Source of the DNA: Ryuthela nishihirai
Lineage: Eukaryota; Arthropoda; Arachnida; Araneae; Heptathelidae
NCBI GenBank assembly: GCA_038380435.1
Contig: JAWZYU010000007.1
Coordinates: forward strand, 26,019,001 to 26,083,000
Direction of reading: 5' to 3'
Length of the DNA stretch: 64,000 bases
The position numbers were made by a program, and so were the translations under genes. The notes under the pieces are model-generated. The model saw only the letters and a list, made by a program, of their open reading frames with translations. It was not told the origin of the DNA and did no database searches. Positions 11,536 to 22,205 of this stretch are shown piece after piece. Every line of letters begins with the position of its first letter. The stretch's first letter is position 1.

Positions 11536-12035
11536 TCTTGGTGTTGGAGTGAGAGTGCAAGAGCAACGAGTTCATTTATTAGAAGTTGCGGTTTGCCCTT
11601 GTTAATGGGACGAGGTATAAAAATTCAGTCCAAAAAAATACAGTCAAGTCAAAAAAGTCCAGTCAAAAATCCAGAGGTGATATATTTTCTAATATAATCA
11701 CGATTACGAAAATAAGCTTGAAATATTTCTATCACCCACACTTCTCAAGAAAAATGTAAATGAAAATTTTCACAATCTTTTGAAATCTTGAATATCTTTA
11801 TTCAAGTCTTATTAATAATCAAAAATATTTTTAAATTCTTTTCAATTGTTTTTCAGACGTTTGGTGTTTTTTTAGTAACATTTGAAGTTTCCCTTATCAG
11901 TGTTCTTCAGCTGTCGTGACCGTGTTTCGCTCCATCTCCCCTGTTTTTTACAGCAGAAATATCCTGGTGAAATATTTCACAGGAACTTTTATAATGTAAC
12001 CAAATTTCGATAGTAGAGAATTCATTAGAATATGC
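11536..12035. other. no recognised feature
   Basis: AT-rich. A short set of similar words (CAGTCCAAAAAAA, CAGTCAAGTC, CAGTCAAAAA) lies near 11619-11670. Nothing codes. Confidence 0.45.
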
Positions 12036-12225
12036 AGGAAATTATTTACTAGTAAGTATCACATGTATCACATGAAATGTTCTGTAGACATGGGACTCAT
12101 GAAATAGTTAACTGAAAAAAAATTGGATTTTCCGTGAGTGGCATTAGAACCCACATCTCCCATTAACCTGCCAGGTATGATAACCCCAACACCATCAACG
12201 GCAACGAGTGACTATTTCCCCAGTC
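12036..12225 (-). repeat. SINE-D (tRNA-derived), minus copy
   Basis: Body landmarks on the minus strand match the copies at 62640-63650: TGTAGACA, then a GAAAAA..GATTT stretch, then the tRNA-like B-box region seen here as GAACCCACATCTCCC. Divergence is high. A short plus-strand head fragment of the same family (GTGGGTTCGAATCCCACTAATGG) follows at 12241-12263. Confidence 0.6.
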
Positions 12226-12289
12226 AATGTGACTTATAACGTGGGTTCGAATCCCACTAATGGTTTAAAAAGATCTTGCATGCTTTATT

Positions 12290-12437
12290 ATCTGGATTAA
12301 ACACCACTCTGCCCATTGTGAGAAAGACGACATTAATGGGTTTGAAAAGACTACGTTTGTTCAAAGAGACGTTAATCCGTGTTCTGAGTTCAGGAGAAAA
12401 CCCATACCCTATGCATGTTAAACAACATGTTGGGTGT
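12290..12437 (+). repeat. old degenerate SINE-A body fragment
   Basis: Scattered but collinear matches to the SINE-A body: CTGCCCATTGTGAG, ATGGGTTTGAAAAG, CGTTAATCCGTG, CCATACCCTATGCATGTTAAACAACAT. The head and tail are gone. The 63-codon frame across it is a by-product. Confidence 0.6.
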
Positions 12438-12451
12438 CAAATAATGCAATC

Positions 12452-12850
12452 GACCAGAAAAATGTAAAAAGGTGGAGGTCAAGAGACTGGATTTGCCTTG
12501 CAGTATAACATTTTCCCTCCCATTTTAGACGTCTTTGAGAAATTCTTTGAAAAATGCATGAAATATACACAAGTAATAATTTTGTTTACCCAGTATTTAA
12601 TCATTATTAAGCTGTTTAACTAACAGGATGAAGTGCTCGTAGGGTGAAAATAGTACTACTCAAGACATTTTTTCCTCTACACCCATCTGTGTCTACTTCA
12701 TTCTGTTATTTCCACAGATTAGTAGCGATTAAATACTTAGTAAATCAATGATGAGCTATGGATTCATTTGGTTAATAATTTTCGTCTTATCTTTACTAGC
12801 ATTTTCAAGGGAATGGGGTTATGTCCCTCTTACTCATTCCAGATAAATAC
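12452..12850. repeat. MITE-F copy, diverged, with an internal insertion
   Basis: Shares the words AGACTGGATT, CAGTATAACATTTTCCC, AAAAATGCATGAAATATACACAAG and TTTACTAGCATTTTCAAGGG with the well-preserved copy at 54525-54772, in the same order. A foreign stretch of about 170 bp separates the two halves near 12595-12765. Confidence 0.6.
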
Positions 12851-13244
12851 CTTTCCCAATTTTCTTAGCCTTTTGACTTGGCCAGTTACGGGGTTGGGGA
12901 CTGGCCATTTAGGGACCCCTGTGGTCTGGCCATTCAACCCATTGTGTCCAAGAAAGTCCCTCTTAAAGGTAAACAATTCAAAAGTTTGCTTCATAAGTCT
13001 TCAGCCTATTTTTCATCAGACAGGAGCAATTTTTTGATCTAGTGTTGAGCAAGAAATTATTATTACTATTTCGAAGATTACCATGCTTCAGTTTCACCCG
13101 AAACGTGGGTGTAACTACCATCTTTCATTTCTTCTGATCTGAGAGATAAAAAAAAATTCCCTTTGATATTACTTTTATATTTTCTTATGAATATCGGCAA
13201 TGAATAGCGAAAAACCCTTCACAGTAACTTTTCATCATTTTATG

Positions 13245-13630
13245 GGTTGAGTTGTTTTACCTCTGAGCGGCACTTTTTTTGCACACCATGGGCTAAATGG
13301 CCAGGTCACATGGACCCCGAATGCTCAGAGAAGGTTGGGGGAGGGGACCCACTGGAACAGCTGTTGGGAGACAGATGGTAGCCTCCCGTCAAGACCATCC
13401 AGCGTGTTCTTTAACGTGCACAGGGTATGTCTCTCCCGCACACGAGACCACACCTTGACGTCCCATCCGACGGACGGCGGTCTTTCCAAGCCCATCGGTG
13501 TCCCCTACTGACCGTGGGAAGGGCGGGGAATTTTGCGGAGATAAATCTCAACGCTGACCCAGCTGGGACTCGAACCTGGGAACTACAGATTAAGAGTCTG
13601 GTGCGCTACCGACTGAGCCACCCCCGCCCC
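13245..13630 (-). repeat. SINE-A, full length with perfect target-site duplication
   Basis: A 386-bp copy, head at right and tail at left, flanked by the 12-bp direct repeat CATCATTTTATG at 13233-13244 and 13631-13642. This pair fixes the true ends of the family. The 82-codon frame at 13427 lies inside it and is not a gene. Confidence 0.96.
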
Positions 13631-13782
13631 CATCATTTTATGAAAGTCTCCATTAAATCAAAGTTTGATGCATAACGAAAGCAAATATTTTTTCGGATCC
13701 ATTAGCTGTTAGTAAGAGACAGTTTTATCCTATAATGAAGGCTTGTCAAAGTAGTTGTTTACGAACTATATTTAAATATCTC

Positions 13783-13866
13783 ACAGACCTTCTACTATAG
13801 CGTATAAACTGAAAGCCTCATGTCAGACCTGGCATGAGGCAATAGCAAGCATTTGCTTGATTTTTT
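13783..13866 (+). repeat. SINE-B 3' fragment
   Basis: Matches only the distal body of SINE-B: CAGACCTTCTACTAT, GTATAAACTGA, TGTCAGACCT, then GCAAGC and TTGCTTGA. The tRNA-like head is absent. Confidence 0.65.
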
Positions 13867-14524
13867 TACTTCATCTACTTTTTACTTAATCTATCTCTAT
13901 TTTTTTTTTATTTTATTACTTTATACTTAAGATCTTGACTTCACTGATTATCCCATTCATCAAGAAAGCAGCAATACTTTATATATCCAAGCAGTATGAC
14001 ACGGAAAGTCTAAAACAGGAATAATATCTCTAAAAAAATAACGAAAGCAGTGGCATGACCCGAGAAAAATTGCTTAAATTAGTAAAGAAAATGAAATAAC
14101 ATAGTTTCTGTAGATTATGTGACTTAGTATTAGCTAAATTTTCTTAGACAATGTCTGCAGTTAAATTATTTCGAGATCACCTTAGTAACTAGTATAAAAG
14201 AACTTACTTAAACTAAATAGTTTGTGTGTCCTTTCCTTGCGAACTCCTCCTTGACGGTCAGAACGAGGACCACCAAACTTCGTCTACAATTTCATCTCAT
14301 CGTAACTTAGTGCACTGAAAGATTTTCGACCCCATAAAATTAGGCCCTCCCCCAAACGTTGACAGCGAAACGTCTGTCCATTGATAACTCTGTGCATCGA
14401 TAACGTATTATTCTATTCATAAGTTAGGTAACGACAGCGCCTTCAGAGATTTCGGACACTTGCAGTGGGTTTAATCCAGACCTATCAAGACAGGAACCTA
14501 ATCTCTAAACCCTGTTCAGTAAGA

Positions 14525-14917
14525 GTTGGGTTGGGTTGTTTACCTCTGAGCGGCACTTTTTTGCACACCATGGGCTAAATGGCCAGGTCACATGGATCCC
14601 GAAGGCTCAGAGAAGGTTGGGGGAGGGGACCCACTGGAACAGCTGTTGGGAGACAGATGGTAGCCTCCCGTCAAGACCATCCAGCGTGTTCTTTAACGTG
14701 CACAGGGTATGGCTTCTCCCGCACACGGGGCCACGGTTTAACGTCCCATCCGACGGACGGCGGCCTTTCCAAGCCCATCGGTGTCCCCTACTGACCGTGG
14801 GCAGGGTGGGGAATTTTTGCGGAGATAAATCTTAACGCTGACCCAGCTGGGACTCGAACCTGGGAACTGCAGATTACGAACCTGGCGCGCTACCGACTGA
14901 GCCACCCCCCGCCCCTA
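14525..14917 (-). repeat. SINE-A, full length
   Basis: Complete copy flanked by a 10-bp duplication TTCAGTAAGA (14515-14524 and 14918-14927). It interrupts the dispersed repeat unit that resumes at 14918. Confidence 0.94.
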
Positions 14918-15052
14918 TTCAGTAAGATGCAAATGGGACCACCACACCAAAATCGCGACCAATCGATCAAGTACTGCGGAATTAGAAGGAACCGCAAACT
15001 TCTTCCACCAGTGACGTTACTCTGGAAGTAAAAGTGTCCGCGAACACGTTCG

Positions 15053-15446
15053 ATTGGGTTGTTTAACCTTTGAGCGGCACTTTTTTGCACTGAATTGGCT
15101 AAACGATCAGGTCACAAGAACCCTGAAGGAACTCTTAGAGAAGATTGGGGAGGGTACCCATTGGACAGCTATTAAGAGACAGATGGTAGACTCATGTGAA
15201 GATCATCAAACGTGTTCTTTAACGTGCACAGGACATGCCTCTCCCACACACGGGATCACGACTTTAGGTCCCATCCTACGGACGCCGGGCTTTCCAAGTC
15301 CACCAGTGTTTCCTACTGACCGAGGGTAGGAAGGTGTTTTTTTTTTGCGTAGATAAATCTCAACGCTGGCCCAGAGGGGACTCGAACCTGGGAACTACAG
15401 ATTATGAACCTGGCGCACTACCGAACTGAGCCCCCACCATACCCGT
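15053..15446 (-). repeat. SINE-A, diverged older copy
   Basis: All modules are present but with many substitutions (for example GAATTGGCTAAACGATC in place of the usual tail module). Flanked by ACACGTTCG at 15044-15052 and 15447-15455, so the ends remain clear despite divergence. Confidence 0.9.
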
Positions 15447-15858
15447 ACACGTTCGGAATACACCTAGAAAGTTGTTACTCTGAATCGTTTTATTAAAGCC
15501 TGAGTAACGCTGAACAATTCTGCTAGTATATATTTATGTAAACTATCTACAATCACCTAAAAAATAACATTAACGTTAAACAGTGTTATTTGATCTTACG
15601 TAAACTATAAAAATGCATTTAACCGGTCAATTTGTTTTTACTGAAATATTTCGTTTTTATCTCCAGTGTTTGAATTTTTAAAATCTCTTTGATTATTTTA
15701 AACGCATTTCAAATTTTACATCTATACTTTGCATTTTAAACCTGTTGCTCTTGCCTTTTTACACGGGTTCTATACACCCATTGTTAATTTTTTTAATAAT
15801 ATTGTTTTTTATATAATAATATTGTTGTTTCTTTAAACACGGGTTATTTTTCGCAAGC

Positions 15859-16046
15859 CATCATGTAGCCGAGTAGTTAACGTGCTTGGCTACTGATCAA
15901 CGGGACCTGGATTCGATTCTCAGGTAAGGCATTGTTGTCTTTCTTCTGAAGTCCCGCCATCCCCACAGACCTTCTACTACGCCGTATAAAATGATAGGCT
16001 TCTGTAAGACCTCTGTGGCAAGCAGCTGCTTTAGGGGGTGTTTATT
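15859..16046 (+). repeat. SINE-B, full length
   Basis: tRNA-like head with A-box-like GTAGCCGAGTAGTTAACG and B-box-like GGATTCGATTC, then the standard body (TTCTGAAGTCCCGCC, CAGACCTTCTACTA, GTATAAAATGA) ending GCAAGCAGCTGCTTTAGGGGG. It gives the best view of the intact head. Confidence 0.85.
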
Positions 16047-16184
16047 TATTTTTCACCCTTTGTTTTCCACACAAAATTTTTTATTTTGTTTACTCTCTTT
16101 ATGAGTTTGTTTTAACTTAGGTTGACCGTTGCACATGTCTTTTTTTACACGTTTTTTATTCCTTTGCTATGCATCTGGTTTGGT

Positions 16185-16365
16185 GCCAGGGAATATCTAG
16201 AGGGGGAAGGCAATTTCCCCTTTAAGAATACTAGTAAGTATAATGGAGGCAAAACGTTATTTAATTCGTACGTATTTCACTCATTTTTCAAGAAAATTTT
16301 TTAAAATCTCTGAAATCGGAAAAAAATATTACTTCAAACGAATTTCGTCTTTTTACCTTTTTTAC
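16185..16365. repeat. MITE-F partial copy
   Basis: Carries ATATCTAGAGGGGGAAGG, ACTAGTAAGTATAATGGAGGCAAAA and TTTTCAAGAAAATTTTT in the same orientation as the copy at 56540-56790. The far end is replaced by the following SINE-A. Confidence 0.55.
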
Positions 16366-16368
16366 CCT

Positions 16369-16754
16369 GGGGCGGGGGTGGCTCAGTCGGTAGCGCGTCA
16401 GGCTCGTAATCTGCAGTTCCCAGGTTCGAGTCCCAGCTGGGTCAGCGTTGAGATTTATCTCCGTAAAATTCCCCGCCCTGCCCACGGTCAGTAGGGGACA
16501 CCGATGGGCTTGGAAAGGCCGCCGTCCGTCGGATGGGACATTAAGCCGTGGCCCCGTGTGCGGGAGAGCCATACCCTGTGCACGTTAAAGAACATGCTGG
16601 ATGGCCTTGACGGGAGGCTACCATCTGTCTCCCAACAGCTGTTCCAGTGGGTCCCCTCCCCCAACCTTCTCTGAGCCTTCGGGGTCCATGTGACCTGGTC
16701 ATTTAGCCTATGGTGTGCAAAAAAGTGCCGCTCAGAGGTAAAACAACCCAACCC
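16369..16754 (+). repeat. SINE-A, full length, plus strand
   Basis: A 386-bp copy reading head first: GGGGCGGGGGTGGCTCAGTC, B box GGTTCGAGTCC, body, then GAGGTAAAACAACCCAACCC. Flanks are T/C-rich, so I could not fix a target-site duplication. The antisense open frame of 126 codons (16488-16868) runs across it and is not a gene. Confidence 0.95.
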
Positions 16755-16864
16755 TTTTCCCCCTTCTTCATTTTCCCCCAACCTTTTATTTTTTTCAAGA
16801 TCCAGTCCTGTTTTGCGCAATATGGCTTTAGATGCCCTTGCCCCATAAAACCACAAACGACCAA

Positions 16865-17060
16865 CCAACCAATCTGACGAGATATCAGGTGCTTTAATTA
16901 CTGAACTATCGGCGGCAGATCAAGATCTCCTCTGCTTAATGATAGAAGCGGTTTGGAAGCGGATAAAACATTGTCCTCAAATGACACAGATATTTGAGTT
17001 GTGTACTGCCTTTAAACAGTTCACATCATTAAAGAGATATATCTTGATCGGCAGCCATCT
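16865..17060 (-). repeat. possible SINE-E tRNA-like relic
   Basis: ATATCAGGTGCTTTAATTACTGAACTA resembles the antisense tRNA-like segment at 33985-34075 (ATGTCAGGTGCTTTGATCGCTGAGCTA). The rest of the unit cannot be confirmed, so the 3' limit is approximate. Confidence 0.35.
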
Positions 17061-17607
17061 CTTATTGGTCACAACACTTCATTAAGGAAATAAGTGGGTT
17101 CGTTTCAGCTCGACTCAAGATATTTTCCCCCTAAATCTGATATCAGTTCATAAGAGTGACTGTATTTTTTAAACTGAACTGCCTTCGATAAATTTAAATG
17201 TTATTTACATTGCCTGTTACAAATATTATGAACACCGACCTAATACTTCTAGTCTGTATCATGATACAGTTCCCAAATTTGATGTTTTCAATTCTCTGCG
17301 CGTAGTTCCCAATGAAACGGATTTTGAAGCACTGCTAACTTTCAGTGCTTCAAAACTTCTCACTGCTAACTCTCAGTTAATGAATTGCACCAGGTTTGTT
17401 TTACAGTTAGTACCACAAATGCCTGTCAGAGCCTTTTTTCCTCTTGTTTTTGCCAAGATTATAGGGAATTTTTTGAGACCTTTGCCATTTTTTTAACTTT
17501 ATATATAGATAGATTTTTTTTTATTCCTCGTCATCGTCATCTCCCAAAACCACAGATATAGATTTTTTTTTACATTTGACCCGCAAAGATTATCTACAGG
17601 AAATATA
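17061..17607. other. no recognised gene
   Basis: A short local duplication (ACTGCTAACTTTCAGTGC... and CACTGCTAACTCTCAGTTA near 17331-17380) is visible. No family was recognised. Confidence 0.4.
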
Positions 17608-18177
17608 GATCATTATCCATCCATCCTCATCGTCAGGCAACCATGGGCTACGGAGGTCCAACCAGACCGTGCAATATTCTCCAAGCATATCTGTGCTGAG
17701 CTACATCTGCTGCATCTGGCCACTGCACATCAATTTTAACAAGATCCTGTTTGACATTGTCAGCCCACCGCATCCTAGGTCTCGTCCTCTTTCTGAGGCC
17801 TTTAGGCATACTGTTCATAACACTATTCGCCAATCTATAATTATCCATAAGGGCAACATGGCCAAACCAGCGGAGTCTCTCTCTGCACAATATGCTGCTC
17901 AAATGAGGTTGCCGACTCCTTTGCTTAACCTCATCATTAGTTACAAAGTTGACCACCTAATGCCCAAGATATTCTAGATGCGTAAGCATCTAGAATCAAA
18001 AGCATCTAGTTTCCTGTTATCTACAAAGCGTCCAAGTTTCACTACCATAACTAACCCTAGAAAGAACCAAACTATTATACAGTCTAAATTTAGTCTTTAT
18101 GTGTATACGCCTATTTCTCCACACTCTCCATAGATTCCTAAAAGTCCCGGCAGCAATCCCTATTCGTCTATTAATCG
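17608..18177 (-). mobile_element. LINE-C 3' fragment, minus strand
   Basis: Antisense copy of the last part of the RTE-like LINE at 58770-61640. It matches from about 61070 of that copy (the ATTAACAGACGAATAGGG region) to the 3' end with GATGAGGATGG repeats. The open frame on the minus strand (17648-17956, 102 codons) encodes the RT C-terminal region with RERLRWFGHV and a basic MRWADNVKQDL stretch. Classic 5' truncation of a LINE insertion. Confidence 0.9.
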
Positions 18178-18636
18178 ATGAGCATTATATTACATACATA
18201 AGATGCTATAAAATTAGTATATACGTAAAATATTATGACAGTATCTCATATAACGAAATAGAACAATTGAAATTATGTGATTATTCTCCATACATTTAGG
18301 ATCTTGTTTTCCATGCTCTTCGGCTGAGTTCCATCACCCCCGTTACGGATGCTCCTGGCAACCGAACTCCAAAGATAAGCTCCCTTTCGACTTTTTACTC
18401 ATTTTGCACTTGACTTTGCTTCCCAGCATGACTTAACGGCTTTTATAGAACGTCTCACTAACGTAGAATACTTACGTCATTAAGACATTTTGCATACATT
18501 GGCATGTATGCAAAATTTCTTTCTTCATGTATGGTACATATTCATGATACTTTGCAGACGATGGTGTTCATAATAATTAGACCAAACAGTGTATGTCTCA
18601 TCTATGTCCCACATAGTGTATGTCACATAAACATGC
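18178..18636. other. no recognised gene
   Basis: AT-rich with a short inverted pair (TTTTGCATACATTGGC and GCATGTATGCAAAA, near 18488-18516). A small repeat TGTATGTCACATA/TATGTCTCATC occurs near 18590-18630. Confidence 0.4.
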
Positions 18637-18970
18637 CACGTTTCGAGTCCCACCTTGGCCAGCATTCAGATTTATCTCCGCAAAGCTTCCAGCTATGCCT
18701 TCGGTCAATAGGGAGCACCGATAGGCTTAGAAAGGCTTCCGTCCGTCGGATGGGAAATTAAGCCGAGGTTCAGTGTGCGAGAGAGCCATACCCTGTGCAC
18801 ATTAAAGAATATACTAAATGGCTTGACGGAAGACTACCATCTGTCTCCTAACAGCTATTCCAGTGGGTCCCCTCCCCCAACCTTCTCTGAGCCTTCAGGG
18901 TCCTTGTGACCTGCTTATTTAGCTCATTGGGGGCAAAAAAGTGTCGCACAGAGGTAAAACAACCCAACCC
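18637..18970 (+). repeat. SINE-A, 5'-truncated at the B box
   Basis: Starts within the B-box region (TTTCGAGTCC) and continues through the full body and CCCAACCC tail. The A-box part of the head is missing, as expected for incomplete reverse transcription or later loss. Confidence 0.88.
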
Positions 18971-19123
18971 ATATCAAATAAAAATATGGCGGCGACGTTG
19001 GAATGAATGCATTGAAAAAATTATTCATTTTGATCGAAATCCTAAATTAAGAATGAATTTGAAAACAGCTTTCAGGTCATATGTTCGTCGCTTTCTTATT
19101 AAAACGTATTACTTTAATTATTC

Positions 19124-19719
19124 GATGAGGGTCCAGATGGATCAATCGGTAGCCGGCCAGGCTCGTAATCTACAGTTTCCATGATCGAGTACCACCTGTA
19201 TCACTGTATTGAGATTTATCTCCGACAAATCCCCACCCTGTTTTCGGTCAGTAGGGGGCACCGTTGGGCTTGGAAAAGCTGCCACCCGTCGGATGGAACG
19301 TAAGACCGTGTTTCCGTGTGCAGGAGAACCATACCCTGTGCACGTTAAAGAACATACTGTATGATCTTGATGGGAGGCTACCATCTGTCTCCTAATAGTC
19401 GTTAAGTGGGTTCGTTCCCTTCCACCAATCCTTCTCTGAGCTCTTAGGGTTCTGATGACCTGGGTATTTTTTTTATTTACAACATATAAGACAAAGAAGT
19501 ATCCTACAAACTACTACTAGCATTTACAGGTCTTCTCATACAAGGACATGCCTTACTAAGACTGAATTCATTGCTGACCACTGCCTCAATTAAAGTTAAC
19601 ATAACACACAAAGTTTGCCTGCAGGAAAAGTAGCTATCTCCCTAACTACTATGGCAGTCGAAGCCATTTACTCCATTGTACGCAAAAAAAATACCTCTCA
19701 GAGTTAAAACAACTCATCC
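19124..19719 (+). repeat. SINE-A, old copy split by a SINE-C
   Basis: The diverged head (GAGGGTCCAGATGGATCAATCGG) and body are recognisable to about 19467. The tail resumes at about 19664 (CCATTTACTCCATTGTACGC, then a decayed GAGGTAAAACAACCCAAC). The intervening sequence is a separate SINE-C in opposite orientation, so SINE-C is the younger insertion. Confidence 0.82.
19468..19663 (-). repeat. SINE-C nested in SINE-A
   Basis: Reverse complement of the unit at 56815-57010: shared words include AGGCAAACTTTGTGTGTT, GGCAGTGGTCAGCA, GGCATGTCCTTGTATGAGAAG and a final ATAAAAAAAAT. The head has an A-box-like TGCCATAGTAGTTAGG and only a weak B box. tRNA ancestry is likely but less clear than for SINE-A or B. 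Confidence 0.75.
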
Positions 19720-19849
19720 GATATCTTGATTCGATCCCAGTGGGAAGTGTGATTTGTGTTGGACTATAGGTCTCTCATTGATAGCCGAAAAAAGCAACTA
19801 AAACGTCTTTCACTTTCATCTTATGTTCTCCATCGTAATATTTAGTGTC

Positions 19850-19910
19850 ATCCAGTCTGGATGATCTCCTTCAGTCTGGATGATCTCCTTCAGTCTGGAT
19901 GATCTCCTCC
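19850..19910. repeat. 19-bp tandem repeat, three units
   Basis: CAGTCTGGATGATCTCCTT occurs three times head to tail, the last unit ending in CCC. It is a small minisatellite with no coding sign. Confidence 0.9.
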
Positions 19911-20584
19911 CCCAATAACTCCTTCCCTCACCACCAGCTCCAGTAAGCTTATCCGACGCAGCAAATTAATTTCTCTTTTTTACTACATATATATTTGACT
20001 TAGCTATGGGATTATTTTAGTATCTACTTTAAATTATTGTATAACATTTATTGCATTGTAATAAATAAATATCCAAACTGCAGCCTAGTCCTTCAGTGCC
20101 TTGCAGTGAAGACGGGGACACGATATGGACGTCGAGTATATAATATGTATACAATTTGCCATTTAAACCATGCTTCAGTTTTAAAATTTGGTGTTGTTGA
20201 GTAGGCTAATATAAAAACGTACTCCCTATAACCCGCACATTTCAGTTATTTTATAAGGGAAAAATTATTTTCCTTTTGCCCGAATTTGATTTACAAGGTT
20301 AATTCTCTAACGCATTAATCGCGCAAATCGAGAATTACGTGTAGACAAATCAATTGCGCCAGGTTTAGTGGTCCTCAAGAAGTGAGTTGAGGTTTCAGTT
20401 CTAAAGTTTTATTTCCCTATACCGCCAGCAGATGGCGATAGAAGTGTTACTGGAGCATCTCATCGATCAGAAGAAAATTAACGACGACAGTGGAAATAAC
20501 GTATGAACTTCCTGTTTGAAATATCATCTGCACTTGAGGCAGAAGAAGAGCTTAGGACCCAGTTGTAGCGATGTAGACATTACA
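19911..20584. other. no recognised gene
   Basis: Ordinary AT-rich sequence. I see no open frame or known repeat of note before the mariner end at 20585. Confidence 0.4.
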
Positions 20585-21060
20585 AGGGACGTTCAAAAAG
20601 TTCTTGACATAAATCTGCAGATTTAAAACCATTGCAGTTACTTCAACAAAACTTTTACTCTTCTTCAAAGTACTCCCCTCCACCATCTATGCAAAGTTGC
20701 AGACATCTACGCCAATTTTGGAACGCTTGGTGTTACTTGCGTTCCAAAATTCCTATTGGAAAATTTTGGAAACGCAAGCTATTGGGGAAACGTTGCTATT
20801 GGGAAATACTCCGGAACTCTGAACGAACGCATTTTGCAAGGTCTTGCACCCTTTAAAAAGTCCCAACAAGTTCCTTTTTAATTTTTGGAAGCAACCAAAA
20901 ATCGCATTGGGCAAGATCGTGTCAATATGCAGGATGAGTAGATGTTTGATTTTTTTTTCTACTCCAGATAGACCGTAACTTGTCGGGTTTTCTGAGCACA
21001 TGCATTGCCAAGAAAAAGGAGAATCGTTGACACGCCTATTCCTTTACACTCTGATCCTTC
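20585..21060 (-). pseudogene. mariner-like transposase C-terminal relic
   Basis: The left edge carries ACGTTCAAAAAGTTCTTGACA, a mariner-type terminal inverted repeat that recurs inverted at 31268-31290. Reading the minus strand gives the catalytic-domain end (HPAYSHDLAQCDFWLLPKI-like), then a decayed region and a C-terminal end of the type NWRRCLQLCIDGGGEYF split by an insertion or duplication (the words CCAATTTTGGAACGC and TTGCGTTCCAAAATTCC sit side by side near 20712-20754). It is truncated at the 5' side and frameshifted. Confidence 0.75.
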
Positions 21061-21299
21061 ATCTCCTTAACCATTTGGGCAAAACAATATTAGTGCAGTA
21101 TTGGTCATTTGTAATCATTTTTTAAGGTAAAGTGTCCACAGCTACCGCTCCTTGGGAATTGAAAAAAATAATGTGAGCATCCTTTTCGGAGGATTTCGGT
21201 ATAAAGTACGCGGTCTATTCTGTCCATCCTTGTTCAATACCTGTATTTCTGATTTACCATTAACGGATTGAATGAAATATATTAAGATTAGCAGATTAA

Positions 21300-21430
21300 G
21301 GCAGAAAGAAGGTATAATGTGTTATCTCAATGTATTATTCTCTCCTGCAGATAAGCTGTTAGCTTTGCGGGACTTCTGTAAATAAGGAGTGATTTATTTG
21401 AATTTGTCTGAATTAATAAATGATTAAAAA
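21300..21430 (+). mobile_element. LINE-A 3' terminal fragment
   Basis: Contains CTCTCCTGCAGATAAGCTG and TTTGCGGG followed by an AATAAATGATTAAAA tail, matching the 3' UTRs at 3935-4031 and 46840-46930. Only the last 100-130 bp are present, an extreme 5' truncation. Confidence 0.75.
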
Positions 21431-22205
21431 TTCATGCTGTACGTGCATTATGTGAAGATGGAGTCTGTAGAAGTGACAGTGAGTGTGGAACAGAGTAGTA
21501 TTATTAAATTATTTGCGAAGGGGGAGGTGAAACCTGCTAAAATTTTGCAAAGATTGCAAGCGCAGTATGGGGATAAAGGGTAAGGGTATGTGATATAGCT
21601 GTCAAAGGAAAACGTCTACGATTGGTGCAAGTTTTTCGAAGAGGAGTAGCAGATGAACTGCATGGACATGTGTCAGCTACTGCTGTGAGTGGAGTGAACT
21701 TCGATCATGTGCAACAGTTATTTTGGAAAACAGGAGGTATGGGTATATAGCTGCTATAGTCAACATCAGTGTTGATAGTGTGTAAAAAAAATCATTAATA
21801 TGCACCTGCTGTTCAGAAAATTATATGCACATTGGATACCAAAGGCGTTGACATTTAATCAGAAGTCGTTTTGTGTTGCTATTGCACAGAATTTTTGCAA
21901 AGCTTTAACTACACCCGAAGTCTGAGGGAGATGCATTCTACAGCAGATCATGACAGTGATGGCATTTGGGTTCATTATTTTACTCCAGAGACCAAGCAAG
22001 CCAGCTATGAATGACGCCACAAGGGTTCCTCATTGCTGAAGAAATCCAAGTAATGCCATCTGCAGGAAAGCAAATGGCCTATTGTATTCTTGGATGCAAA
22101 CGAGGTGCTCCTAGTGGATTTTCTTGCATGGGGAGCAACAATGAATGCATAGTATTACACTACCCTCATAAAAGAGAAGACTCCCCCCCTGTTACATCCC
22201 CTTAG

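Larger units (their letters stand above)
14230..15480. repeat. dispersed unit related to the 39.8-42.3 kb tandem array, split by two SINEs
   Basis: Between and around the SINE-A copies at 14525 and 15053 the sequence matches the array units and the segment at 35370-35780: CCACCAAACTTCG, CAAACGTTGACAGCGAAACG, GATTTCGGACACTTG, GACCACCACACCAAA, GCGGAATTA. Order is preserved if the SINEs are ignored. I cannot assign it to a named element class. Confidence 0.55.

Noticed and set aside
16371..16445. tRNA gene
   Set aside because: A and B boxes are present, but the anticodon and acceptor arms do not pair as in a tRNA, and the sequence continues into the SINE-A body in many copies. The same applies to the heads of SINE-B, D and E.
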